The notes under the pieces were generated by a model. It worked only from the letters and a program-made list of their open reading frames with translations, was not told where the DNA came from and did no database searches. A stretch of 64,000 bases of DNA from Hephaestia sp. MAHUQ-44 (lineage in GTDB: Bacteria; Pseudomonadota; Alphaproteobacteria; Sphingomonadales; Sphingomonadaceae), in NCBI RefSeq assembly GCF_023806085.1, contig NZ_JAMSLX010000002.1, positions 186,001 to 250,000 on the forward strand, written 5' to 3'. Positions 17,041-26,597 of this stretch are shown here, piece after piece. Each line of letters starts with the position of its first letter. Position 1 is the stretch's first letter. The position numbers and the translations under genes were made by a program.

Positions 17041-18612
17041 TTACGCCGCCGGGCGGCGGCGGAGGACAGCCTTGAGATCGGCCGGCCGGAAGGCGCCGGT
17101 CACGAAGCACGCGAGGGCGTAGATCGCAATACCGGCGAGAACGAAAACGCCGAGCGCGGGCAATGTTTTGAGCAGGCTGCCATGCGCGAACGGCTCGACC
17201 AGCGCCTGCCCGAAATAGAGCGCGATCCCCATCAACGCCGCGGCCAGCACAAGCCGGGGCAGCCGTCGCCGGAGTTGCGGGTCGGCGATGAAATGCCCGC
17301 GGCTGCCGAGCGTGCGGTACAGCATGTAGACATTGATCGTCGATGCCAGCGCGGTGGCGAGGGGCGGGCCGACGGTGCCGATCGTGGGGATCAGGATCAA
17401 ATTGGCGACGATGTTCACCCCGATCGAGATGATCGCGTAGCGCACCGGGGTGCGAGTGTCGGCGCGCGCATAGAAGCCGGGCGTCAGCACCTTGATGAGG
17501 ACGTAAGAGGGCAGGCCGATCGAGAAAGCGGCAAGCGCCCAGCTTGTCACCACGGTATCGGCGGCGTCGAAATGGCCGCGCTCGAACAGCCCGCTCACGA
17601 TCGGGCCCGACGCGGCGATGAAGGCGGCGGTGGCGGGCAGCGTGAGGAAAAGCGCCAGTTCGATGCCGCGATTCTGTGTCACCATCGCCTCACTCTCGCG
17701 GCCACTGCCGAGCAGGCGCGAGACGGTGGGCAACAGGATCGTGCCAAGCCCGATCCCGATCAGCCCGAGCGGAAGCTGGTTGAGCCGATCAGCGTAATAA
17801 AGCGCCGAGATCGCGCCTTCGTCGAGCAGGCCGCCCGCCAGCGCGGTCGAGACCGCGAGGTTGATCTGTGCCGCGCCTGCGCCCGCAGCGGCGGGGATGA
17901 TCAGCGTCATCAACTGCCTGATTTCGGGTGTCAGCCGGGGCCGTCGCAGCTTGAGGCTTACCCCCGCAGCGCGGCAGACCAGCATCAGCCAGCCGAGCTG
18001 GAACACCCCGCCGACCGAGACCGACACCGCCTGGGCGAGCGCGGTCTGGTATGGATTGTCGCCGTGAAAAAAGAGCAAGGCGACGATCATCGCGATGTTG
18101 AGCAGGATCGGCGCGGCGGCATTGGCCCAGAATTTGTCGATCGAATTGAGGATTCCGCCCAGCAGCGAGGCAAGGCTGATCAGCATCAGATAGGGGATGG
18201 TGAAGCGCGACAGCGTGACCGCGAAGGCGAATTGCGCGTGGCTCGGTTGCTGTTCGGCGAACCCGCCCGATAGCGCCGCGGTGACCGGCCAGGCGGCGGC
18301 GAGCATCACCAGCGTGAAGATGACGAGCAGCGGGAACAGCACCGCCAGCGCCTGTTCGGCGAAGCGCAGCCCCGCAGCGATATCGCCTTCCTCGCCCACC
18401 TTGCGGTTGAACATCGGGATGAAGGCGGCCGCGAACGCGCCCTCGGCGAACAGCGCGCGGAACATGTTGGGCAGGCGGAAGGCGACGAAGAACGCGTCCG
18501 AGGCGAACCCCGCGCCGACATACGCGGCCTGGAGCGTGTCGCGGCCGAGCGCCAGGACACGGCTGACGAGCGTAAGCCCGCCGACCGATCCCAGCGATCG
18601 CAGGAGGCTCAT
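17041..18612 (-). CDS. murJ: lipid II flippase MurJ
   Basis: Moves undecaprenyl-PP-linked peptidoglycan precursor across the inner membrane. 523 residues of almost continuous hydrophobic helices, in line with the MOP-superfamily fold. The N-terminal family signature is clear (GGLTLVSRVLALGRD, then FFVAFRLPNMFRALFAEGAF with conserved arginines). It sits 33 bases after secB and 19 before trpS, all leftward. Confidence 0.95.
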   Translation of the reverse strand: MSLLRSLGSVGGLTLVSRVLALGRDTLQAAYVGAGFASDAFFVAFRLPNMFRALFAEGAFAAAFIPMFNRKVGEEGDIAAGLRFAEQALAVLFPLLVIFTLVMLAAAWPVTAALSGGFAEQQPSHAQFAFAVTLSRFTIPYLMLISLASLLGGILNSIDKFWANAAAPILLNIAMIVALLFFHGDNPYQTALAQAVSVSVGGVFQLGWLMLVCRAAGVSLKLRRPRLTPEIRQLMTLIIPAAAGAGAAQINLAVSTALAGGLLDEGAISALYYADRLNQLPLGLIGIGLGTILLPTVSRLLGSGRESEAMVTQNRGIELALFLTLPATAAFIAASGPIVSGLFERGHFDAADTVVTSWALAAFSIGLPSYVLIKVLTPGFYARADTRTPVRYAIISIGVNIVANLILIPTIGTVGPPLATALASTINVYMLYRTLGSRGHFIADPQLRRRLPRLVLAAALMGIALYFGQALVEPFAHGSLLKTLPALGVFVLAGIAIYALACFVTGAFRPADLKAVLRRRPAA

Positions 18613-18645
18613 CTCATGCGTTCCCGCGCGCCCCGGCCGGCGGCA

Positions 18646-19173
18646 TCAGGCGTGCCCGACTTCCTCGCCAGCGGGGTCGCTGCCCTCCGGCTGGTCGCGC
18701 TGCGCCTCGGCCTGCTGGAGATAAAGCGCGGTAAAGTCGATCGGCTCGAGCAGCAGCGGCTGGAACCCGCCATCGCGCACCGCATCGGCCAGCACGCGAC
18801 GCGCGAAGGGAAACAGGATGCGCGGGGCCTCACCGAGCAGGAAGGGCTGGATATGCTCCTGCGGCACGTTGCGGAGGCCGAACAGCCCAGCATAGGTAAG
18901 ATCGACCACGAACGCGACCTGGCCATCGGCTTCGGCGCGCACTTCGAGCTTGAGCAGCACCTCATGCACTTCGTCGCCGATCTGGTTGGCGCCGATGTTG
19001 AACTGCACGTCGATCTGCGGCTGCGATCCCGACGGGCGCTGAAAAATACCCGGCGCGTTGGGGTTTTCGAACGACAGATCCTTCACATATTGCGAGATCA
19101 TGCCTGCCGCGGGTGCGGTATCCGCGCCATTTGCCTGAAGACCTTCGTTCGGAGCGCCCGTGATTTCCGCCAT
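18646..19173 (-). CDS. secB: protein-export chaperone SecB
   Basis: Tetrameric cytoplasmic chaperone that delivers unfolded preproteins to SecA. 175 residues, with QYVKDLSFENPNAP near residue 28, the acidic SecA-binding strand region (VNVQFNIGANQIG-like, here VQFNIGANQ), and the C-terminal FPFARRVLADAVRDGGFQPLLLEPIDF block. An extended acidic tail follows. It starts a leftward secB-murJ-trpS run and is divergent from the Tim44-like gene. Confidence 0.96.
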   Translation of the reverse strand: MAEITGAPNEGLQANGADTAPAAGMISQYVKDLSFENPNAPGIFQRPSGSQPQIDVQFNIGANQIGDEVHEVLLKLEVRAEADGQVAFVVDLTYAGLFGLRNVPQEHIQPFLLGEAPRILFPFARRVLADAVRDGGFQPLLLEPIDFTALYLQQAEAQRDQPEGSDPAGEEVGHA

Positions 19174-19344
19174 GATGGTGCTTTCCTTTGACTTGAAGCG
19201 TTGGCTGCGGAAGGCCGCAGCATAAAACCGTGCGTGCGCGCCTAGCAGCGCGATCCGCGCAGTTCAACGGCACAGCGGTGTGGACAGCGTTTGAACCGCC
19301 GCCCGCTTATGCCTATGTAGGGAAGACGACATGCCGGAGGCAGA

Positions 19345-19989
19345 GTGTTCTACGTAGTTCTTCTTGCGATGGTCGCGGCGTTTCTGGCGCTGCGCGTCTA
19401 TATGGTTCTGGGCAAGCGCACCGGGCACGAGCAGCCGTTGGTGCGTGCGGCCGAGGAGCGTGTGCCGCTGGCGGCGACCCCGCGTACCATCGATGCGACA
19501 CCCGAACCGCGTGACAGCGCCGGCCGCGTCGTCGAACCGCCGGCCGAGGCAGGGCTGCGTGCGATCGTCTCCGCCGAGGGCGGTTTCGACGTGACCCAAT
19601 TCCTTGAGGGTGCGCAAGCGGCGTACCGGATGATCCTCGAGGCATTCTGGAAGGGCGATCGCGACGCGCTCGGCTGGCTGACCGAATCCGATGTCGCCAA
19701 TGCGTTCGGCGAGGCGATCGCTGCCCGCGAGGCGGCAGGGCATACGCTCGAAAACCGGCTCGTCTCGATCGAACGCGCAGTCATCACCAACGCCGTGCTT
19801 CAGGGCCGTAACGCGCAGATTACGGTGCGCTTCGATGCCGATATCGCCGCGATCACGCGCGATGCGGAGGGCAATGTCGTCGCGGGTACGCTGACCGATG
19901 CGGTTGAAACGCACGACATCTGGACCTTCGCGCGGACGCTCAAGAGCGACGACCCGAACTGGAAACTCTCCGACACCGACGAGGCCTGA
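19345..19989 (+). CDS. Tim44/TimA-like domain protein, membrane-anchored
   Basis: A 214-residue protein with an N-terminal membrane anchor (residues 1-18, FYVVLLAMVAAFLALRVY) followed by a charged linker and a Tim44-like fold from about residue 80 (FDVTQFLEGAQAAYRMILEAFWKGD, then a strand-rich half). Alphaproteobacterial Tim44-like proteins are relatives of the mitochondrial import factor; their role at the inner membrane is not settled. The GTG start is supported by CGGAGG 5 bases upstream. Its divergent neighbour is secB, and mltA follows after 2 bases. Confidence 0.85.
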   Translation: MFYVVLLAMVAAFLALRVYMVLGKRTGHEQPLVRAAEERVPLAATPRTIDATPEPRDSAGRVVEPPAEAGLRAIVSAEGGFDVTQFLEGAQAAYRMILEAFWKGDRDALGWLTESDVANAFGEAIAAREAAGHTLENRLVSIERAVITNAVLQGRNAQITVRFDADIAAITRDAEGNVVAGTLTDAVETHDIWTFARTLKSDDPNWKLSDTDEA

Positions 19990-19991
19990 GC

Positions 19992-21266
19992 GTGAGGCGC
20001 GGCGCGGGGGGATTGGCACTCGCTGCGCTGGTCGCGGCGTGTTCGGGCGGAATCGTGCCGCAGGGTGCCGGCCCGACGAGCGCCGGATCGCCGCCGCCGC
20101 GCGCCGAAATCAACGTGCCGGTCCGCCAGCCGACGCCTTCCACCCCGATCGCCCCGGTCGCCGTTGCCGCCGTGGCGGGCGCAACCAATGCGATCACCGC
20201 CGGCCTCGTTACGGGCCCCGCGCTCACGATGCTGCCGATCGACCGCGCGCAGGCCGATCGCGCGCTCGCGGCGTTCCGTATTTCCTGTCCGTCGCTGGTC
20301 CGCCGTACCGACGCGAGCGGGTTGACCAGTGGCGCCGACTGGCAGGCGGCATGTGCTGCGGCAGGCTCGGTGCCGCAGGGGGGAGCTGACGATTTTTTCG
20401 TGCGCTGGTTCGCGCCGGTGCAGGTCGGCGACGGCAAGGCCTTTGCGACCGGTTATTACATCCCCGAAATCCACGGCGCGCGCGAGAAGCGACGCGGCTA
20501 TGAGGTGCCGATCTACGGCCGGCCCACCAATCTGGTCGACGTCGATCTTGGCCAGTTTTCCGACGCGCTCAAAGGCAAACGCGTGCGCGGTCGCGTCGAT
20601 GGCAAGAATCTGGTGCCGTTCTACGATCGTACCGCGATCGAGCAGGGGGCGCTGGTGGGTGCGGCGCCGGTGATTGCCTGGGCGGCGGACCCGGTAGAGA
20701 TATTCTTCCTCCAAATCCAGGGCTCGGGCAATTTGCGCCTCCCCGATGGCGGCATCATGCGGCTTGGCTATGAGGATCAGAACGGGCGCGACTATACCGG
20801 CATTGGCAAATTGATGATGGATCGCGGGCTGCTGGCCCCCGGCGAGGCGTCGATGCAGGGCATCATGGCCTGGCTGCGCGCGCGCCCTGAGGAAGGCCGC
20901 GCGATCATGCGCGAGAATAAGAGCTTCGTCTTTTTCCGCGAGCTTTCGGGACCACCCGAAGGTGCGATGGGACTGCCGGTGACCGGTGGGGGGACGGTTG
21001 CGGTCGATCCCAAATTCGTACCGATGGGCGCCCCCGTATTGCTGTCGATGGACCGTGTGGACGCCAATGGCATCTGGGTTGCGCAGGATACCGGCGGCGC
21101 GATCAAGGGTAGCAATCGGTTCGATACCTTCTGGGGCGCCGGCGACGAGGCTCGCGCGATCGCGGGCGGGATGTCCGCGCGCGGCACCGCCTTCGTCTTG
21201 CTTCCTCGTGACACGATCGCACGCCTGACCGCGGAGGGGCGGCTTGGAGCGCCGGCTCGACGCTGA
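19992..21266 (+). CDS. mltA: membrane-bound lytic murein transglycosylase A
   Basis: Cleaves peptidoglycan glycan strands, leaving 1,6-anhydro-MurNAc ends. 424 residues from a GTG start. The N-terminus has a short signal and lipobox (ALVAAC, Cys17), followed by a proline-rich low-complexity linker. The MltA domain begins around 150 (DDFFVRWFAPVQV, FATGYYIPEI), and the C-terminal 3D domain with catalytic aspartates shows VAQDTGGAIKG and FDTFWGAG. It is coupled to the Tim44-like gene before it and overlaps the smr gene by 23 bases. Confidence 0.93.
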   Translation: MRRGAGGLALAALVAACSGGIVPQGAGPTSAGSPPPRAEINVPVRQPTPSTPIAPVAVAAVAGATNAITAGLVTGPALTMLPIDRAQADRALAAFRISCPSLVRRTDASGLTSGADWQAACAAAGSVPQGGADDFFVRWFAPVQVGDGKAFATGYYIPEIHGAREKRRGYEVPIYGRPTNLVDVDLGQFSDALKGKRVRGRVDGKNLVPFYDRTAIEQGALVGAAPVIAWAADPVEIFFLQIQGSGNLRLPDGGIMRLGYEDQNGRDYTGIGKLMMDRGLLAPGEASMQGIMAWLRARPEEGRAIMRENKSFVFFRELSGPPEGAMGLPVTGGGTVAVDPKFVPMGAPVLLSMDRVDANGIWVAQDTGGAIKGSNRFDTFWGAGDEARAIAGGMSARGTAFVLLPRDTIARLTAEGRLGAPARR

Positions 21267-21798
21267 CGAGCGCGCGCTGTGGGCGCGGGTGATGGCGAGC
21301 GTGCGACCGCTCCACGGGGCGTCGCTGCCGGTGCCTGTGGCCACGCCGATCGACTCGCCGGCCGCTGCCCGACCGATTGCGGTACGCGCGGCTGCCAAGC
21401 CGCGAACGCCGCCGCCGCCGCGGCCCGGCCCTGGCGAAACGCTCGATGGCAGCTGGGATCGCAAGCTTGCACACGGTGTCGTCGCTCCCGATTCGATTGT
21501 CGATCTGCACGGGCTCGGCCTGCAGGCGGCCTATGAATTGCTCGACACGCAATTGGGCGCAGCGATCGCGCGCGGTGACCGGGTGCTGTTGCTGGTGACC
21601 GGACGCCCGCCGCGCACCGGCAGCGAGCGGCCCCATGTGCGCGGTGCGATCCGTGCGGCGGTGGGTGATTGGCTCGCCGCATCGCGCCATGCACGCGCGA
21701 TTGCCGCGGTTCGGGTCGCGCATCCGCGTCACGGTGGAGTGGGCGCGCTATATCTGATCCTGCGGCGAAGTGGGCGCGCTGCTTCATCCAATTTTTAA
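21244..21798 (+). CDS. Smr-domain protein
   Basis: 184 residues from a TTG start inside the end of mltA. The C-terminal 90 residues form a small MutS-related domain: the VDLHGLGLQAAYELL opening matches the family's LDLHG motif, and the HGxG position reads VTGRPPRTG, followed by VRGAIRAAV and the LYLILRR end. Stand-alone Smr proteins are nucleases acting on DNA or RNA; which one applies here is unknown. The first 80 residues are Ala/Pro-rich and probably unstructured. The mltA-smr pairing is common in alphaproteobacteria. Confidence 0.88.
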   Translation: MERRLDADERALWARVMASVRPLHGASLPVPVATPIDSPAAARPIAVRAAAKPRTPPPPRPGPGETLDGSWDRKLAHGVVAPDSIVDLHGLGLQAAYELLDTQLGAAIARGDRVLLLVTGRPPRTGSERPHVRGAIRAAVGDWLAASRHARAIAAVRVAHPRHGGVGALYLILRRSGRAASSNF

Positions 21799-21886
21799 CC
21801 TGTTTGCCGCATGACGACATACGCGCCGGAGATCGGGCGCGGGTGCATGCAGGGGACAGGGAATCACGAGGACCGAGGGCGTTTCG

Positions 21887-23539
21887 TTGAAAAGCCGCGC
21901 CGTCGCTTTCGCTCTGTCGGCGGGGGCGGTGGTGTTCATCCTCGCGCTGGTGGCGACATCGCACGGCCGAATCGACGCGCAAAGCGCTGGAATCGCGTTG
22001 ATTCCGGCGGTGATCTGTGCGGTGATGAGCTGGGCGTGCGTCGAGCGAGCGCTGGCGGGAGTCGCGTCGGCGGTCGATGTTGCGACCGCCCGTCTGTCGC
22101 GTGCGGCCAATGGCGACCTGGATGAGGAGGTGCCGGCCGAGATCGAGCAAACGTTACCCGAACTCGCGGTCGCGATGGACGGTCTGTTCCGCCAGCTTGG
22201 CGAAAATCTCGAAAGCGCGCAGCGGCTTGCGATGTTCGACCCGGTGACGGCGCTTCCCAATCGGATCAATTTCCGCAGGAGCTGCGAACGCGCGCTGGCG
22301 GGCCTCGCGCCCGGCAGCGTGGCTGCATTGCTGTTCATCGATCTCGATCGCTTCAAAACCGTCAACGATTCGCTCGGCCATGCGATCGGCGATTCGCTGC
22401 TCGGGATGGTGGCCAACCGGTTGCGTGCGGTCGCGGCGCGCGCCGGGCGCGGAAACCATGCTATCGTCGGGCGACTGGCCGGCGACGAATTCACGATCTT
22501 CCTGCCCGATATCGGCTCGGCCGCCGAGGTTGCTCGCGTCGGGCGCGCGGTGTTGTTCGCGCTTGGCGAGCCGTTCGAGATCGGCGGGCAGGAAATCGAG
22601 ATCGGCGCATCGGTGGGGGTGGCGCTCAGGCCACGGCACGGCACGTCGCTCACCGAGTTGATGCGCGCCGCCGATGCCGCGATGTATCAGGCCAAGGCAA
22701 GCGGGCGCGGCCGCGTTGAACAGTTCAGCGAAGCGCTGGCGAGCCAGTTGGCGGACCGCGCCCAGCTTGAAATCGATTTGCGCAGCGCGATCGAGCGTGA
22801 CCAGTTCGCACTGGTCTATCAGCCGCAGGTCCGGCTCAGCGATGGCGCGATCGTCGCGGCGGAGGCGCTGATACGCTGGAACCATCCCAGCGACGGGCTC
22901 CGGCTGCCGGGCAGCTTCATCGAGCGTGCCGAAGAAACCGGGATGATCGTCGAGATCGGCCAATGGGTGATCGATACCGTTGCGATGACAATCGCGCGCT
23001 GGAGTCGGATGGGGATCGAACAGCGGCTGGCGATCAATGTCAGCCGCCGCCAACTCGATCATGCGAGCTTTTTCCGTGGGCTGCGTGAGGCGATGCTGGC
23101 GGCGGGAGCGCCGGCACGGTTGCTCGAACTCGAGATCACCGAGACGCTGGCGATGCATTGCAGCGACGACGTGCTCGCCGCGATCGCTGCGCTGCGCGCC
23201 GATGGTGCGCTGGTCGCGATCGACGATTTCGGCACCGGCTATTCAAATCTCGCGCGGCTCAAAATGCTGCCGATCGATCGGGTCAAGCTCGATCGCTCGA
23301 TCGTCCAGCATGTCGTCGAACATGCCGAGGCACGCGCGATCGCACAGGCGGTGATCGGGCTGATCCACGGGCTCGGCTGTCAGGCAGTCGCCGAGGCGGT
23401 CGAAAGCGACGCGCAGATCAACCTGTTGCGCGTGCTGGGATGTGATGTCGTCCAGGGTTATGCGGTCGCGCCGCCGATGCCCGAAACCGCGTTCGTCGCC
23501 TGGGTGCACGCGGGCGAGCGCGCGATCAGCGTCGGCTGA
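21887..23539 (+). CDS. GGDEF-EAL cyclic-di-GMP protein, membrane-anchored
   Basis: 550 residues. Two N-terminal hydrophobic segments (about 5-24 and 32-52) are followed by a HAMP-like linker. The GGDEF domain (about 115-280) has FDPVTALPNR, the metal aspartate in FIDLDRFK and a signature AGDEF, a form compatible with activity. The EAL domain (about 300-540) has AEALIRWNHP, EITETL, DDFGTGYSNLARLK and the late QGY, all the residues expected of an active phosphodiesterase. No I-site RxxD is obvious. The TTG start at 21887 lacks a strong ribosome binding site, so it is provisional. Confidence 0.9.
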   Translation: MKSRAVAFALSAGAVVFILALVATSHGRIDAQSAGIALIPAVICAVMSWACVERALAGVASAVDVATARLSRAANGDLDEEVPAEIEQTLPELAVAMDGLFRQLGENLESAQRLAMFDPVTALPNRINFRRSCERALAGLAPGSVAALLFIDLDRFKTVNDSLGHAIGDSLLGMVANRLRAVAARAGRGNHAIVGRLAGDEFTIFLPDIGSAAEVARVGRAVLFALGEPFEIGGQEIEIGASVGVALRPRHGTSLTELMRAADAAMYQAKASGRGRVEQFSEALASQLADRAQLEIDLRSAIERDQFALVYQPQVRLSDGAIVAAEALIRWNHPSDGLRLPGSFIERAEETGMIVEIGQWVIDTVAMTIARWSRMGIEQRLAINVSRRQLDHASFFRGLREAMLAAGAPARLLELEITETLAMHCSDDVLAAIAALRADGALVAIDDFGTGYSNLARLKMLPIDRVKLDRSIVQHVVEHAEARAIAQAVIGLIHGLGCQAVAEAVESDAQINLLRVLGCDVVQGYAVAPPMPETAFVAWVHAGERAISVG

Positions 23540-24668
23540 GCAACCGGCGTGCAATGTCGGCGTAGATTGCCGTCAGCCGATGGAGATCGGCGACCGCGAC
23601 GGCCTCGTCGAGCTTGTGCATCGTCGCGTTAAGCAACCCGAATTCCACCGTCGGGCAGAGTCTGGACAGGAAACGCGCATCCGACGTGCCGCCCGAGGTC
23701 GACAACTCGGGGCGCGCGCCGGTGGCGGCCTCGATCGCATCGCCGATCGCATCCGACAGCGCGCCGGGCTGGGTGAGGAACGCTTCGCCCGAAATCAGCG
23801 GTGTTACGATCGCACCGGGGGCATGGCGGTGCGCGATGTCCGCGATGCGGGCGGCCAGGTCGGCGCCGCGGTGGCGATCGTTGAAGCGGATGCTCAGCCG
23901 TGCCTGTGCGCTGCCGGGGATCACGTTATGCGCCGGGTTGCCGACGTGGAGATCGGTGATTTCGATGTTCGAGGGCTGGAACCAGTCGGTGCCCTCATCG
24001 AGCACGATGCCCTCGATCTCGGCGAGGATCGCGATCAGCGGGGAAATCGGATTATCGGCGAGATGGGGATAGGCGACATGCCCTTGTTGGCCGGGAACAT
24101 CGATCCAGATGTTGACCGAGCCGCGCCGCCCGACCTTGATCGTGTCGCCGAGCCGCGTCACCGAGGTGGGCTCGCCGACAAGACAAAAATCGGGCCGTAG
24201 ATCGCGTACGGCCATCCGCTCGATCAGCGCGCGGGTGCCGTGGATCGCGGGGCCTTCCTCGTCGCCGGTGATGATCAGGCTGAGCGTGCCGGTGTCGGCG
24301 GGCACTTGTGCCGCCGCCGCAACGAAGGCCGCGACCGCGCCCTTCATATCGACCGCGCCGCGCCCGTAAAGCAGCCCGCCGCGTTCCTCGCCCGCGAACG
24401 GGTCGCTTGCCCATCCTGCGCCGGGAGGAACCACATCGAGATGGCCCGCAAAGGCAAGATGGGTGCCGCCTTGTCCGCGCACCGCGAGCAGGTTTTCGAC
24501 CGGCCCGTCGGGGGCCTCGCCCGCAGCAAAGCGCTCGATCGCGAAACCGAGCGGCGCGAGCGCGGCTTCGAGCACGTCGAAAACGGCACCGCGTGCGGGC
24601 GTCACGCTGTCTTGGGCGATCAGCGCCTTGGTGAGCGCAATCGGATCGGGCAAACTGGCGGCAGACAT
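23526..24668 (-). CDS. dapE: succinyl-diaminopimelate desuccinylase
   Basis: Zinc-dependent hydrolysis of N-succinyl-LL-diaminopimelate in lysine and peptidoglycan-precursor synthesis. 380 residues. Metal ligands and catalytic residues are in order: FAGHLDVVPPG, GRGAVDMKG, TGDEEGPA (catalytic Glu pair), and SGGTSDARF near the C-terminus, the M20-family pattern of DapE. I take the start at MSAASLPDPIAL because longer forms would run into the divergent cupin gene, whose start is only 11 bases away. Its 3' end overlaps the convergent GGDEF/EAL gene by 14 bases. Confidence 0.93.
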   Translation of the reverse strand: MSAASLPDPIALTKALIAQDSVTPARGAVFDVLEAALAPLGFAIERFAAGEAPDGPVENLLAVRGQGGTHLAFAGHLDVVPPGAGWASDPFAGEERGGLLYGRGAVDMKGAVAAFVAAAAQVPADTGTLSLIITGDEEGPAIHGTRALIERMAVRDLRPDFCLVGEPTSVTRLGDTIKVGRRGSVNIWIDVPGQQGHVAYPHLADNPISPLIAILAEIEGIVLDEGTDWFQPSNIEITDLHVGNPAHNVIPGSAQARLSIRFNDRHRGADLAARIADIAHRHAPGAIVTPLISGEAFLTQPGALSDAIGDAIEAATGARPELSTSGGTSDARFLSRLCPTVEFGLLNATMHKLDEAVAVADLHRLTAIYADIARRLLSRR

Positions 24669-24679
24669 GGGAGGTTCCA

Positions 24680-25126
24680 TTGCCCAAGCTCGATCTCGAT
24701 ACAATCCCGCAGAGCAATGCGACCGGCTATCCGCCCGAATATGCGCGTGCGGTCGAAGGACGTTGGTATCGTCGTTTGGGACCGCTTGCCGGGCTCGACG
24801 ATTTCGGGGTGAGCCATGTCACGCTCAAACCCGGTGCCTGGTCATCGCAACGCCATTGGCATCAGGGCGAGGACGAATTCGTGGTGATGATGGCGGGCGA
24901 GGCGGTGCTGGTCGACAATGCCGGCGAGACGGTGCTGCACGCGGGCGATTGCGCGGCGTTTCCCAAGGCCGACGGCAACGGCCATGTGCTCCAGAATCGC
25001 AGCGATCGCGATTGCGTGTTCGTCGCGGTCGGACGGCCGGGCGACACCGATTGCCATTATCCCGACATCGACATGCATCTGTTTCCAGGCCGGGGCTTTC
25101 GTCGCAAGGATGGTACGGCGTTCTAA
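24680..25126 (+). CDS. cupin-fold protein
   Basis: 148 residues, one cupin domain. The two metal-binding cupin motifs are visible: WSSQRHWHQGEDEFVVMMAGEA near residue 53 (His-x-His...Glu) and GDCAAFPKADGNGHVLQN near 91. Proteins of this kind in sphingomonads are uncharacterised metal-dependent isomerases, dioxygenases or sensors, so no reaction is assigned. The start is TTG at 24680, supported by GGGAGG 5 bases upstream; no ATG is available. It is divergent from dapE, with the start codons 11 bases apart. Confidence 0.82.
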   Translation: MPKLDLDTIPQSNATGYPPEYARAVEGRWYRRLGPLAGLDDFGVSHVTLKPGAWSSQRHWHQGEDEFVVMMAGEAVLVDNAGETVLHAGDCAAFPKADGNGHVLQNRSDRDCVFVAVGRPGDTDCHYPDIDMHLFPGRGFRRKDGTAF

Positions 25127-25216
25127 ACGGGAACCCAGCGCCGATCGTCTCTGGATTAACTTTTGTTAGCCGTGATTTCCGAGTCGCCAGATAATTCCAT
25201 GTGGGTCGAAATCACG

Positions 25217-25882
25217 CTACCCCGCCGATGGCTGCTCGAATTGCTCGATCACCCATTCTTCTTCCTGCGCGGCGGCGATCCAATCCTGCATGAACGGATG
25301 TTCGAGCACCGCGTGCATATACGCCGGCGCGAAGCGGGGAACGGGGAGTTGGTAGGTCACGATCCGCGTCACCACGGGCGCGAACATGATGTCGACGGCG
25401 CCGAAAGCGCCGAACAGAAAGGCTCCATCGCCGCCGAAGCGGGCACGCGCCTCGGCCCAGATCTGCATGATCCGATGGAGGTCGGCGAGCACATCGTCGT
25501 CCGGGGTCTGGGCTTCGAAGATCTGGCGGATATTCATCGAATGTTTGCGGCGCAGCGCGGTGAAGCTCGAATGCATCTCGGCAGCCATCGATCGCGCCAT
25601 CGCGCGCGCGGCGTTGTCCGCCGGCCAGAAGATGTCGCGGCCGGCCTTATCGGCGAGATAGTCGACGATCGCGAGGCTATCCCACACCACCGCATCGCCA
25701 TCCCACAGGATCGGCACCTTGCCCGAGGAGGGGCCGAATTCGGCGCCTTCGCGGCGCTGGTTCCAGTCGGCGTCGTAGAGCGGTACGACGACCTCCTCGA
25801 ACGGGAGGCCGGATTGCCTGCATGCCAGCCAGCCGCGCAGCGACCAGGATGAATAGGCCTTGTTGCCGATGATGAGCTTCAT
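25217..25882 (-). CDS. glutathione S-transferase family protein
   Basis: 221 residues. The thioredoxin-fold N-terminal half opens MKLIIGNKAYSSWSLRGWL, with the Ser-rich segment that binds glutathione in this subgroup, then KVPILWDGDAVVWDSLAI (cis-proline and the SNAIL/TRAIL-like position). The C-terminal half is all-helical (FALRRKHSMN-like region; FAPVVTRIVTY). Substrate unknown. I chose the second methionine (25882) because the family starts directly with the first strand. It is a leftward single gene. Confidence 0.87.
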   Translation of the reverse strand: MKLIIGNKAYSSWSLRGWLACRQSGLPFEEVVVPLYDADWNQRREGAEFGPSSGKVPILWDGDAVVWDSLAIVDYLADKAGRDIFWPADNAARAMARSMAAEMHSSFTALRRKHSMNIRQIFEAQTPDDDVLADLHRIMQIWAEARARFGGDGAFLFGAFGAVDIMFAPVVTRIVTYQLPVPRFAPAYMHAVLEHPFMQDWIAAAQEEEWVIEQFEQPSAG

Positions 25883-25958
25883 GCCAGCGGGGTAAGCAAG
25901 CGTTACGCGGCTGTCCATAATCTGTTTCGGTGCCGCTTCGGAAAACGGGAAATGAACG

Positions 25959-26597
25959 CTAGCCGAGCGCCTCGATCACCGCGGCGCGCAGTTCGGCGAT
26001 GCCGAGCCCGGTCTCGCTCGATGTCGCGATGATGTCGGGATGCGCGGCGGGGCGTTTGCGCGTTTCCTCGGTGGTCGCGCGCGCGACCTTTTCGAGTTCG
26101 GTCGGCTTGATCTTGTCGACCTTGGTCAGGACGACGCGATAGCTGACCGCGGCGTCGTCGAGCATCTTCATCACGTCGCGATCGACATCCTTGATGCCGT
26201 GGCGCGAATCGATCAGCACCAGTGTGCGCTTGAGCACCGCGCGGCCGCGCAGGAAATCATTGACCAGGAAACGCCACTTTTTGACGACGTCCTTGGGCGC
26301 CTTGGCGAACCCGTAACCGGGCATGTCGACCAGCCGAAATGCCAGCGGCGTGCCGATGTCGAAGAAGTTGAGTTCCTGGGTGCGCCCCGGCGTGACCGAG
26401 GTGCGCGCAAGCGCCTTGCGCCCGGTCAACGCGTTCAGCAGCGACGATTTTCCGACGTTCGAGCGGCCCGCGAACGCGACTTCGGGCACGTCGGCACCGG
26501 GCAGGAACTCCAGCGTCGGCGCCGACTTGAGGAACGCGATCGGCCCCGCGAAAACCTTGCGTGCGTGCTCGATCGCCGCGTCGTCAAACGCGGCCAT
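25959..26597 (-). CDS. engB: ribosome biogenesis GTP-binding protein EngB/YsxC
   Basis: Essential small GTPase acting in 50S subunit assembly. From the ATG at 26597 the protein is 212 residues, standard for EngB. G motifs: [14 protein letters not shown] (G1), PGRTQ around G2, DMPGYGFA (G3), TKVDKI (G4) and SSETGLG (G5). The ATG shares one base with the yidC stop (TAATG), so translation is coupled. The frame is open far upstream, but that part is a shadow of yidC. Confidence 0.95.
   Translation of the reverse strand: MAAFDDAAIEHARKVFAGPIAFLKSAPTLEFLPGADVPEVAFAGRSNVGKSSLLNALTGRKALARTSVTPGRTQELNFFDIGTPLAFRLVDMPGYGFAKAPKDVVKKWRFLVNDFLRGRAVLKRTLVLIDSRHGIKDVDRDVMKMLDDAAVSYRVVLTKVDKIKPTELEKVARATTEETRKRPAAHPDIIATSSETGLGIAELRAAVIEALG

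Noticed and set aside
21887..23539. GGDEF/EAL protein as a degenerate pseudo-enzyme
   Set aside because: AGDEF is compatible with activity and the EAL residues are complete, so degeneration is not supported.
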